A DNA stretch of 64,000 bases, taken from Syntrophotalea acetylenivorans. GTDB lineage: Bacteria > Desulfobacterota > Desulfuromonadia > Desulfuromonadales > Syntrophotaleaceae. The notes beneath the pieces were generated by a model. It was not told the DNA's origin, ran no database searches, and worked only from the letters and a program-made list of their open reading frames with translations. This document shows positions 55,241 to 63,653 of this stretch, piece after piece (the stretch's first letter is position 1; the number at the start of each line of letters is the position of its first letter). The stretch is from NCBI RefSeq assembly GCF_001887775.1, contig NZ_CP015519.1, positions 496,001-560,000 on the forward strand, written 5' to 3'. The translations under genes and the position numbers were made by a program.

Positions 55241-57616
55241 CTAATCCGCTTGTGCTGTTTCAGGCTTCTTTACCTCTTCCACTTCGATAGTGACCTTGGG
55301 GATTTTTCCGGTGAACTTCGATGCCCTCTCGGAGCCTATGGTTTCGACCACAGGAGTGGCCAGGTCGATGCCCACGTCGGCGGTTTCATCGGCCGAGAAG
55401 ATTATCGGCTGGGTGCGGGAGATACGGCCCTGGGCGGCCTGCTTCCCGTTCACGTAAAGTGTGGCTTCTCCTCCTTTGCCTAGTCCGCCACCGTCGTAGG
55501 CGAACTCGAAACGGATGGTCGACTTGCCGGGTGGTAATATCTCCTTCGCAGAAATCGTGGTTCGATGCAGGCCGAGAAAGTTGTAATCGTAAGCCGGAAC
55601 CCCCTCTTTGACATACAAGGCCCAGCCGCCGAAGCGTCCGCCCTGGACAAGAATAACGCCGTTCCCGCCATCCTCCGGCACCTCTACTACGGCGGTGATG
55701 GTCTTAGACTTGTTTTTAATATTCAGGAAGACATTCTCGGTCATACCAGTCATGCCTTCAGCGAGCGTTAGCGAAGTCCGCCCCGCCATCACATCCGGAC
55801 GTCCTACCAGATCCCCATTGAGACGCATAAAGACTCGATCGTCTATAGGCAACACATAATTCTTCTCGGCCTCCGACAGGAACAGGGCCTGCAGTTCCGC
55901 GAGTTTCTGAGGTTTTTTATTTGCTAGGTCGTTCACCAGGCTGAAGTCGCTGCGCGTGTCGTAAAGCTCCCAGATATCTTCGGCGAGGCCGCGGCGTGGT
56001 TGCCTTTCCCACGGAGCTTTGTGGATGGTTCGCGCGAACCAGCCGGCGTGGTAGATAGCCCGGTTGCCGAACATCTCGAAGTATTGGGTGACATGCCGAT
56101 CCTTAGCTTCGCCATCGTCGAAGCTGTAGACCATGCTCACTCCGTCCATGGGGACCTGCGGAGTGCCGTTGACCTTTTTGGGCTCGGGCAGACCGGCAGC
56201 TTCGAGGATAGTCGGCGCGACATCGATTACATGGTGAAACTGGGTGCGCATTTCGCCCTTGGTCTTGATGCCTCTGGGCCAGTGAATGGCCATGCCGACC
56301 TTGGTGCCGCCGTGGTCCGAGGCGACCTGCTTGGTCCACTTGTAGGGGGTGTCAAAGGCCACCGCCCAGCCTGCGGCCATATGCGGATAGGTCTCTGGCC
56401 CGCCCCACTTGTCCATGACCTTGATCATGTCCTCGACCTTTTCCTGTACGCCGTTAAAGTAGGTCATTTCACTGAACATGCCATTTCGACCACCCTCGGC
56501 GCTGGTGCCGTTGTCGCCGTAGACCAGGAAGATCAGGGTATTGTCGAGCTGGTCGGCACTCTCGATGGCCTTAATGACCCGGCCGATCTCATGGTCGGTC
56601 ATCTCGACATAAGCGGCGAACACCTCTGCCTGGTGGGCGAAGAGCTTCTTCTCGTCAGCATTCAGGGTATCCCAGTCCGGGATAGCCGTGGGCTTGGGGG
56701 CGAGCCTGGTGCCCTTGGGAACAATGCCTTTCTCTATCTGTCGCGCCAGGATCTCCTCGCGCAGCTTGTCCCAACCCTGATCGAACTTGCCTTTCCAGCG
56801 GGCGATCCATTCTTTCGGCACATGGTGCGGCGCGTGAGTGGCGCCCGGCGCAAAGTACACAAAGAAAGGCTTATCCGGGGTCAACGCCTTCTGGTAGCGG
56901 ATCCAGGCGACCGTCTGGTCCGTCATGTCGTTGAGAAAGTGGTAGTTCGGATCCTCCGGCAGTTCGACCGGGTGCACCCCGTCGTAAATGAACGGCGCCC
57001 ATTGGTTGGTCTCGCCGCCGAGAAAACCGTAGAACTTGTCGAAGCCCTGGCGGGTCGGCCAGCGGTCAAGAGGGCCGGCGATACTCGCCTCCCAGGCTGC
57101 GGTTTCGTGCCACTTGCCGAAGGCCGCGGTGCTGTAGCCGTTGAGGCGCAGCATCTCGGCCACAGGCGCAACGCTGTTCGGGATCTGGCCGGTATTACCG
57201 GGAAAGGCCGTGCCGGTCTCGATGATTCCGCCCATGTTGTTGACGTGATGATTGCGCCCGCTCTTAATGGCTGCCCGGGTCGGGGAGGAAACGGCAGTGG
57301 TATGGAAGTTGTTGTAGCTGAGCCCCTCTTCAGCCACATGATCGAAAGTAGGGGTTGAAACCGGTCCGCCGAAGGTGCTGGTCCCCGCAAATCCCAGGTC
57401 ATCAACCAGAACGATTACCACATTTGGCGCTCCGTCAGGGGCTTTTACCTCGAAGCGAGGCGGTGGTGTGGCATCCCTGACATCCAGGGTGCTGCTGTTC
57501 GGATACTGGGGGTCAGGAATCGGTAAGGTGGTGCGATCCAAGCCGGTCTGTGCCGTGGCTGCGCAGGCTGTTCCCAGCGCCAGGCTGAATAGGCCAAAAG
57601 CTGCTGTTTTTTTCAT
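55241..57616 (-). CDS. Ser-type arylsulfatase
   Basis: An exported sulfate-ester hydrolase of 791 residues. After a signal peptide, the alkaline-phosphatase-like fold begins VVIVLVDDLGF with a metal-binding DD at 72-73. The modification motif is SSPTR (S110-R114), with serine in place of cysteine as the formylglycine precursor, followed by SGRNHH. FGKWHE and DNGTSAEGG are further active-site segments. The last 170 residues look like a beta-sandwich domain. The Ser-type motif needs an anaerobic maturase, which is encoded nearby. The natural substrate is unknown. Confidence 0.9.
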   Translation of the reverse strand: MKKTAAFGLFSLALGTACAATAQTGLDRTTLPIPDPQYPNSSTLDVRDATPPPRFEVKAPDGAPNVVIVLVDDLGFAGTSTFGGPVSTPTFDHVAEEGLSYNNFHTTAVSSPTRAAIKSGRNHHVNNMGGIIETGTAFPGNTGQIPNSVAPVAEMLRLNGYSTAAFGKWHETAAWEASIAGPLDRWPTRQGFDKFYGFLGGETNQWAPFIYDGVHPVELPEDPNYHFLNDMTDQTVAWIRYQKALTPDKPFFVYFAPGATHAPHHVPKEWIARWKGKFDQGWDKLREEILARQIEKGIVPKGTRLAPKPTAIPDWDTLNADEKKLFAHQAEVFAAYVEMTDHEIGRVIKAIESADQLDNTLIFLVYGDNGTSAEGGRNGMFSEMTYFNGVQEKVEDMIKVMDKWGGPETYPHMAAGWAVAFDTPYKWTKQVASDHGGTKVGMAIHWPRGIKTKGEMRTQFHHVIDVAPTILEAAGLPEPKKVNGTPQVPMDGVSMVYSFDDGEAKDRHVTQYFEMFGNRAIYHAGWFARTIHKAPWERQPRRGLAEDIWELYDTRSDFSLVNDLANKKPQKLAELQALFLSEAEKNYVLPIDDRVFMRLNGDLVGRPDVMAGRTSLTLAEGMTGMTENVFLNIKNKSKTITAVVEVPEDGGNGVILVQGGRFGGWALYVKEGVPAYDYNFLGLHRTTISAKEILPPGKSTIRFEFAYDGGGLGKGGEATLYVNGKQAAQGRISRTQPIIFSADETADVGIDLATPVVETIGSERASKFTGKIPKVTIEVEEVKKPETAQAD

Positions 57617-57740
57617 TCGCTGCCTCCGTTATTCGACTGCCGTCAGATATGGAATTTCGTTGTCCTGGAATCCATTTAGCTCATCTTTATCTATCTACTG
57701 AAAACCCCAGATCCTCAACCGAGACTTTTCCGGGGAACCT

Positions 57741-58478
57741 TTAAAAGGTTCCTCCCAAACCAAGAATAAAGCCGTGGAAAGCGGCATCGAATTTGTTGCC
57801 GCTGCTGCCTTCGGTGTCATAGTAGAGACGACGGTACCCCAATCGAGCAATCCAGGTGTCGTTGAAGTGGAATTGGAACTGCGGCTGCAGTTCATAGGTC
57901 AGGTCCGAGTCGCCTGCGCCGACTGAAAGAGTTGGATTGAATCGCCAGCGCTTGCTGAGCTGAAAACTTGGGCGGACAACCAGTACTCCATCATAGATGT
58001 CGGTTTTCCTGCTGCCCGAGGCGGAGGCATTTCCGGATATGGTCAGCTCGTTGTCCATGCGCGTATAACGAAGCCCGCCAAGAATGTCAAAGGTCATGCC
58101 TTTTTTCCAGCCATCGACCTGGATGCCCGTTGCAACGGTCAGAAGCAAGGTGTCCGATTCGACTTCAACTTTGGAGCCCTCGATTTTGCCGACGTTTTCG
58201 TCATCGCTGATCTCGAAATAATCCACCTGCAGCCAGTTTACCCAACGCCCCTTTTGAACCACCGCCAGCAGGCCGCCGGCGAAATCGACCTTGTCGATCA
58301 GATCCTCCACGCCGACATCGACCTCGACCTTCGTTCCTTTCACGGTAATGTCGCCATCAATGCCTACCCCCCACATGTAAGGGGCTATCTCGCATTTCCA
58401 ACCACCAGCGGCTGCCCAGACTGGTGTGGTTAACAGCCCTAAGACTAAAATTGCCAGCAAGCACCAACATTTTTTCAT
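57741..58478 (-). CDS. Outer-membrane beta-barrel protein
   Basis: A 245-residue protein with a signal peptide and alternating amphipathic strands. APYMWGVGIDGDITVKG, KGRWVNWLQVDYFEI and a C-terminal GLGGTF aromatic end are typical of a small uncharacterised outer-membrane barrel family. ATG 58478 follows GAGGAGGGG; longer in-frame starts lack one. Confidence 0.7.
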   Translation of the reverse strand: MKKCWCLLAILVLGLLTTPVWAAAGGWKCEIAPYMWGVGIDGDITVKGTKVEVDVGVEDLIDKVDFAGGLLAVVQKGRWVNWLQVDYFEISDDENVGKIEGSKVEVESDTLLLTVATGIQVDGWKKGMTFDILGGLRYTRMDNELTISGNASASGSRKTDIYDGVLVVRPSFQLSKRWRFNPTLSVGAGDSDLTYELQPQFQFHFNDTWIARLGYRRLYYDTEGSSGNKFDAAFHGFILGLGGTF

Positions 58479-58575
58479 TTTTCCCCTCCTCTTAAACCCG
58501 GTTGTGGCATGGGTGTGCCTGGGTTGAATAAACAGTGCCCTGACGTCCATGCCGAGCGGTTGGAACGCGTTGCCC

Positions 58576-58974
58576 TCACCTAGGATCAAGGCAGGCGCCG
58601 AACACCATGAACCCGTGACCGTCGCCAGCAGCACTCAGGGTCAGATTGCCTGATTCTTTTCCCAAGGCAATGCTCCACCCTCTTTGCTCAACCCCCTGTA
58701 GAACAGTAATTTCCTCCAGCTGCTTGATCAGGTTGATCTTGGTATCGTTCCTTTTGACCGCTTTGTCGAGGGAGACGATGGTCTGTTTATCGAGGTCGAT
58801 CCTTACGAAACGGGGCAGGGCCATCTCCTCGATGGTCAATTCGCCGCACTCTCCATCCGCGGTGCATTCGTAGGCCCTGGTAAGAGTGCAGAGGCGGGAG
58901 GTCATCTCTTCAGCAGCGAGCGGGACAGCCACCAGGAGTATCGCAAGTGTGTAAAGCAGTGATTTTCGTATCAT
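58576..58974 (-). CDS. Small exported protein of unknown function
   Basis: 132 residues with a cleavable signal peptide (LLYTLAILLVAVPLAAEE). The mature part contains three cysteines near its start (RLCTLTRAYECTADGEC). No family is recognised. A good AAGGAG site supports the start. Confidence 0.6.
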   Translation of the reverse strand: MIRKSLLYTLAILLVAVPLAAEEMTSRLCTLTRAYECTADGECGELTIEEMALPRFVRIDLDKQTIVSLDKAVKRNDTKINLIKQLEEITVLQGVEQRGWSIALGKESGNLTLSAAGDGHGFMVFGACLDPR

Positions 58975-59014
58975 GACTTGCTCCTTATGAGTTTATGTGC
59001 CGGGAAACCCCGGG

Positions 59015-59515
59015 CTACCTCACCGTATAGCCTTTGCCCTCCATGCAGGCTCCCCAGGCCCGGTTGTACTGGCCACGCTGCTGCTCGTAGCTTGCCTGCT
59101 GCTGTTGGGCCCACTGCTCCTGTTGTTGGCTGCTCTGCCGGCGCCGGGCACCGCCGATAATCCCTCCGGAGGCCGCTCCGATGGCCGCTCCTGTACCTGT
59201 ATCACCGGCAATGGCCCCCACTGCGGCCCCTAGCAGAGCTCCGCCGGCGGCACCTTTCAATGCGCCTCCCTTCTGCTGGGGGGGAGGGGTCTGCGCCGTT
59301 GGAGGTTGCATGGGGTCGAAGCCGGTCTGCTGCCTGGCCCACTGGTAACAATCGTATTTATCTTTTTCTACCTGGTCCGGGGCCTGTCCCTGGCTCGGAT
59401 AGACGATCGGCTCCTGAGCTCTGCACATTGGTGTCAAAGCACCGCCTGTGCCAATCAGCACAGCAACCGCTACCCCAAAAGCGACAACCCACCATGTTCT
59501 TCCAGCAATTTTCAT
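59015..59515 (-). CDS. Glycine-zipper exported protein
   Basis: 166 residues with a signal peptide (WWVVAFGVAVAVLIGTGG). A Gly/Ala zipper (GAAGGALLGAAVGAIAG, then GAAIGAASGGIIGGARRR) is followed by a Gln-rich tail and CMEGKGYTV. It resembles YMGG-type glycine-zipper envelope proteins. ATG 59515 follows AAGGAGG. Confidence 0.75.
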   Translation of the reverse strand: MKIAGRTWWVVAFGVAVAVLIGTGGALTPMCRAQEPIVYPSQGQAPDQVEKDKYDCYQWARQQTGFDPMQPPTAQTPPPQQKGGALKGAAGGALLGAAVGAIAGDTGTGAAIGAASGGIIGGARRRQSSQQQEQWAQQQQASYEQQRGQYNRAWGACMEGKGYTVR

Positions 59516-60094
59516 ACTGTGCCTCCTTATTGCTCGTATGGTGTGATGGTTCACCCTGCCTGCGCAACTCAACTCGTGAATGAAACAGGATGGGAAACTT
59601 TGTTTTTCATGCACTTACAAATGCTTAGCCTAAATTTAAGCTTAATATTTATTATTGTTAAATCAATTGAATTTTAAAAACTTAGATTTTTTCATCAAGA
59701 TTAACCTAATGGGCAAACAGGTAAGCTTCTACGATATGTCACGTTTACCAGAACGTCGAACGGCCCAACTTATGGAAACAGGTTGGGCCGTTCTGCATTT
59801 TGTATTAAATTGATTCTAGCGTTGTCAGGATTTATTAGTCATCAGAAAGATACTCAGCGGACCTGATTCCTGACACTATCTATATAGGTTTTTAGATAGA
59901 AATACGCGGATGCAGCTTTTGCGTCAGAGGAGGGGAGGGCAATGACTTCAAATAAATGCCAGTATTTATTGCATCGGACAGTAAGCATGTTTTGATGGAT
60001 TAAGTGAATTGCCTTGAAATTGTTTAAAAAAAACCTATGATGGAAAGGACTGGTCGACGATTCGTCAGGGAGTTGTTACGAACAAGGAGTGTTC
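59516..60094. other. Gene-free divergent region with orphan hairpin
   Basis: 579 bp between divergent genes. It is AT-rich at 59610-59710 and contains a terminator-like hairpin at 59759-59792. No protein gene is credible. Confidence 0.4.
59759..59797 (+). terminator. Orphan hairpin, possible terminator of a small RNA
   Basis: An 11-bp stem AACGGCCCAAC/GTTGGGCCGTT followed by CTGCATTTTG, a weak T-tract. No annotated gene ends here. Confidence 0.5.
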
Positions 60095-61584
60095 ATGTTC
60101 GAATCTGCTGAACTGGGTCATCGGATTGACAAGGAGGTCTACAAGCAGCAAGTTCCCTCCTTGCGAGAAAACCTGCTCGATGCGCAGCTCGACCTGTTGC
60201 AGAGTAAAAAGTTCTCGGTGCTGATCCTGATTGCCGGTGTCGATTGCGCCGGTAAAGGCGAAACAGTTAACATCCTGAATGAATGGCTTGATCCACGCCA
60301 TGTGGAAACCCATGCTCTGCGTGATCTTACGGATGAAGAATTGGAACGTCCTCCCATGTTTCGTTTCTGGAGGGCGCTGCCGGCCAAGGGTAAAATCGGT
60401 GTCTTTATCGGTACCTGGTACTCCACGCCTCTGATTCAAAATGTTTATGGCAATATCAGTAACGCTGAATTCGATCAGCGCCTCGACCGAATCATTCGTT
60501 TTGAAAACATGTTTGTTCGGGAAGGGGGCTGATTCTCAAGTTCTGGTTACATTTGTCAAAAAAAGAACAGAAAAAGCGTCTTAAGGAACTCGAATCCGAT
60601 CCTAAAACCAGCTGGCGAGTCACTAAAACTGATTGGCGTCACTATAAGTTGTACGACAGGTTTCGACAAATTTCCGAACGCATGTTACGCACCACCAGTA
60701 CTGTCGAAGCTCCCTGGAATATTGTGGAAGGGGCTGATTCACGCTATCGTTACCTGACTATCGGACAGTTGATCCACAAGTCGCTGGTACGGCGTCTTGG
60801 TGTCACAGTAAAGACTTCCGGCGCTGAAACGTTACCACCACTGACGACTGCCATTGACGGGCTGAGGATTCTACAGTCCCTCGATTTACAACAGTCGTTT
60901 AAAAAGAGCGACTATCGTGATCGGTTGGCCAAATGGCAAGGGCGGTTAAATCTCCTCTCCCGTCACCCGGATTTTAAAAATATTTCCGTGATGGCCGTCT
61001 TTGAAGGCAATGATGCTGCTGGTAAGGGGGGCAGCATTCGACGGGTCATACAGGCCCTCGATGCTCGTTCCTATCGGGTTGTTCCGGTTGCCGCGCCCAC
61101 CGATGAAGAACTTGCCCAGCCCTACCTGTGGCGCTTTTGGCGAAATTTGCCGCGCAGGGGACGTTTTGCGATCTTTGATCGGTCCTGGTACGGTCGGGTG
61201 CTTGTCGAACGGGTAGAAGGCTATTGTTCTCAGGACGACTGGATGCGTGCCTATGGCGAGATCAATGATTTTGAGGAACAGATGGCACGCCACCGAATAG
61301 TGGTGGTTAAATTCTGGCTCGCCATCAGCAAGGAAGAACAGTTGAGGCGCTTTAAAGAACGAGAAAAGATTGGTTTCAAGCGATTCAAGATTACCGACGA
61401 AGATTGGCGCAACCGCGAAAAGTGGGATGAATACCAAACGGCGGTCTGCGACATGATTGACCGTACCAGTACTGAAATCGCGCCTTGGACTTTGGTAGAA
61501 GCCAACAATAAATATTTTGCCCGAATCAAGGTGTTGCAGACTCTTTGTAAACAGATTGAAGGAGCTCTGGCCGTTAAGGCATAA
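60095..61584 (+). pseudogene. pap: Polyphosphate:AMP phosphotransferase (two-domain PPK2), frameshifted
   Basis: Uses polyphosphate to phosphorylate AMP to ADP (class II PPK2). Two tandem PPK2 domains are visible: the first with GVDCAGKGE, LDPRHVETHA and IGTWYS; the second with EGNDAAGKGGSI, LDARSYRVVPV and DRSWYGRVL. The reading frame breaks at a G5 run (60524-60528): the first part ends VREGG-stop, while one extra G gives VREGGLILKFWLHLSKKEQKKR and continues to 61584. The full protein would be about 496 residues, the usual size. ATG 60095 follows AAGGAG. It is either a true pseudogene or a sequencing error. Confidence 0.88.
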
Positions 61585-62234
61585 TGTACGGACTTGTTTT
61601 TCATTTAGGATGCCTTTGATCAAAAGGGTGCTATGGTCGGAAACGTCCAGCAATTCATGAGGCAAAGGGTTCGCTGCTCTCATCGGAAGAAAAAGATTCT
61701 TGTCAGGCTATTGCCGCCGAGAAGTCCGGGTTAGCCAGCCAAAGTGTCGTTGGTTTGCTTGCTCTGGCTGGAGGCACAACCCAGCTCAAAGCAGCGGAAA
61801 CTAGCGGTTTTCCATCGGCCAGAATTGCTATCTGCTGGCGATTTTCCGCCGTAAGGGGATGGCGGTTTTCCCCGTTGATAACATAGGGTCACCTTTTTCG
61901 CAGGGCGGTGACGGGCATCCTGATCCCACCATTTTGGTCGAACCGACCTCGACAAAGAAAACAGTTGCGTTGAACTAAAAAGAAAAAAGTTTTCAGCAAA
62001 AACAGAAAAAGGCAAAACCAAAGGCGCAGGTAATGGTCAGGACAAGCAGTCCAAAGACGATTAGCCTAAAGACAAGAAGACTACGGAAAAAAGCAGCAAG
62101 AAGAAAGGTAAGATGAGGAAAGGCAAGTAGAGGGGCATTTGCTCGGGATAGATTCTTGAAGTCCGGCGCAGTCACTAGTTTTGCCGTGCGCCGCATCCAC
62201 TACACTGACAGCTTGTTTACCGAAAGGACACAAC
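61585..62234. pseudogene. Non-coding stretch, possibly a decayed gene with Lys-rich tail
   Basis: No intact gene in 650 bp. Plus-strand fragments look protein-like but are broken by stops and frame changes. One contains NIGSPFSQGGDGHPDPTIL near 61880. A Lys-rich tail follows in another frame: KGAGNGQDKQSKDD, a stop, then PKDKKTTEKSSKKKGKMRK, ending at TAG about 62130. The parent family was not recognised. Confidence 0.3.
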
Positions 62235-62792
62235 ATGAACAAGGAAGATTTTATCCTTTTCAGTGGCGGGGCCAAAGGGGCGGAGGCTGAGTTTGGTGCC
62301 AATGCCGAACGCCATGGTATCGAAGAAGTTAATTTTACCTTTGAAGGGCATACCATCGTTCGTCAAAGGGGTTTGCGTGTTTTGCATCACGAAGAACTGA
62401 AAAATGGTGATGTGAGCCTGGAGTATGTGTCACGATTACTTAATCGGCGCTATACTGCCAGCCCTACGATCCGTAAGATCCTGCAGACCATCTGGTACCA
62501 AATCAATCATGCCCAGCAGATCTTTGTTATAGGGGAGATCCTGGACGATAAGACCGTCAAGGGTGGTACCGGCTGGGGAGCTGAGTTTACCAAACTTTGC
62601 AATAAGCCTTTATATGTTTTCGATCAAAAACAAGATGGTTGGTACCATTGGGTCGAATTCGATTGGGTCGCCCTAAGCGGCGATCAAGAGCCTGTCATCA
62701 GCGATGTGCACTTCGCCGGCACCGGTACTCGATATTTACAGGAAAACGGTCGTGAGGCGATAATCAGCCTATTTGAACGCTCCTTTAAATAG
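62235..62792 (+). CDS. Uncharacterised Rossmann-like protein
   Basis: 185 residues, cytosolic. It opens ILFSGGAKGAEAEFG and later has GGTGWGAEFTKL, two glycine-rich loops that suggest a nucleotide-binding Rossmannoid fold of the SLOG kind. No enzyme family is recognised with confidence. ATG 62235 follows AAAGGA. It is monocistronic with a strong terminator. Confidence 0.6.
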   Translation: MNKEDFILFSGGAKGAEAEFGANAERHGIEEVNFTFEGHTIVRQRGLRVLHHEELKNGDVSLEYVSRLLNRRYTASPTIRKILQTIWYQINHAQQIFVIGEILDDKTVKGGTGWGAEFTKLCNKPLYVFDQKQDGWYHWVEFDWVALSGDQEPVISDVHFAGTGTRYLQENGREAIISLFERSFK

Positions 62793-62820
62793 AAGGATTG
62801 TTCACCGCATAGGTCGTTAA

Positions 62821-62865
62821 GACAAAAGCCGCTTCGATATTCTCGAAGCGGCTTTTGTCGTTTTT
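62821..62865 (+). terminator. Strong terminator after the Rossmann-like gene
   Basis: A perfect 17-bp stem (62821-62837 with 62843-62859) then GTTTTTAC. It also lies downstream of the convergent DUF3617 gene. Confidence 0.92.
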
Positions 62866-62899
62866 ACTTTGTTACTCTAAATAGATGCGATAAGGAGGA

Positions 62900-63337
62900 T
62901 TATCTTCCGCAGTCACCGATGCGCTTGCCGGTTAGGGTATAGGTCATAGTCATATTGCTCGGTTCCATGGTGGCCGTCATGTTGCCCTGCATCTTGTTCT
63001 TTTCGTAGGTGATGGAGCTGTTAGCTTTCATCGTGTTGCCTTGGGACGAACAGACCATGTCATAGGTCACCGTGTTGCCGGTAGTAGTCATATTGGAGAT
63101 ATCGCATTGCTGATCGGGTTGGTCCGGTTGCTGCGTTTGTGGGATCAGGTCATCCTGGCTGATGCATTGGGTGGATTTGACCGGCGGCATCTGCATGGGC
63201 ATGCCAGGCAGTTTAATCACGGTGGTAATTTCCCATAATCCTTCTTGTATGTCGACTTTTGGTTTGTCGGCCTGGCAAGCGACGGAGCATAACATCACTA
63301 ATGCGATGGTAGTTAAACAAAGGCATTTCCGGAACAT
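62900..63337 (-). CDS. DUF3617 lipoprotein
   Basis: 145 residues with a signal ending CSVACQAD (probable lipobox). The mature part has EGLWEITTVIKLPGMP and four later cysteines, matching DUF3617, a family of periplasmic proteins of unknown function. It is rich in Met, Thr and Asn (MTATMEPSNMTMTYTLTG). Confidence 0.75.
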   Translation of the reverse strand: MFRKCLCLTTIALVMLCSVACQADKPKVDIQEGLWEITTVIKLPGMPMQMPPVKSTQCISQDDLIPQTQQPDQPDQQCDISNMTTTGNTVTYDMVCSSQGNTMKANSSITYEKNKMQGNMTATMEPSNMTMTYTLTGKRIGDCGR

Positions 63338-63455
63338 GGTAGACTCCTATTGTAGAAGAGGTTGCAGACAATGGAGTAAATTTAATGGAAATGGGATATT
63401 AAGGCAAGATAAACAATGTAGCTATAGATAGTAACAATAAGTTTTGAAATTAAAC

Positions 63456-63490
63456 AAAAAAACGACCACAATAACTGTGGTCGTTTTTTT
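63456..63490. terminator. Bidirectional terminator
   Basis: A 15-bp stem AAAAAAACGACCACA/TGTGGTCGTTTTTTT with an ATAAC loop. It lies just downstream of tRNA-Leu on the minus strand, and the A/T tracts allow function in both directions. Confidence 0.9.
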
Positions 63491-63499
63491 AATTCTTTT

Positions 63500-63586
63500 T
63501 GGTGCCGAAGGCGAGACTCGAACTCGCACGACCGTTAAGTCACCGCCCCCTCAAGACGGCGTGTCTACCAGTTCCACCACTTCGGC
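63500..63586 (-). tRNA. tRNA-Leu (GAG)
   Basis: An 87-base class II tRNA: acceptor GCCGAAG/CTTCGGC, anticodon stem CCGTC/GGCGG around TTGAGGG, a long variable arm, and T-arm TTCGAGT. CCA is encoded. It follows secG on the same strand, the arrangement also found in E. coli. Confidence 0.94.
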
Positions 63587-63653
63587 ATCGAACGGATTGT
63601 TTTATACTTTGTTGCGTCAGACCTGTCAATAATAAATTTCTGACAAGTCGAAA

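Noticed and set aside
56000-57358. 452-codon open frame antisense to the arylsulfatase
   Set aside because: The minus-strand sulfatase has a full set of family motifs, signal peptide and ribosome site; the antisense frame matches nothing and is a by-product of GC-rich coding DNA.
59736-59813. 25-codon frame across the orphan hairpin
   Set aside because: The hairpin itself dictates the sequence and no ribosome site is present; too short to support.
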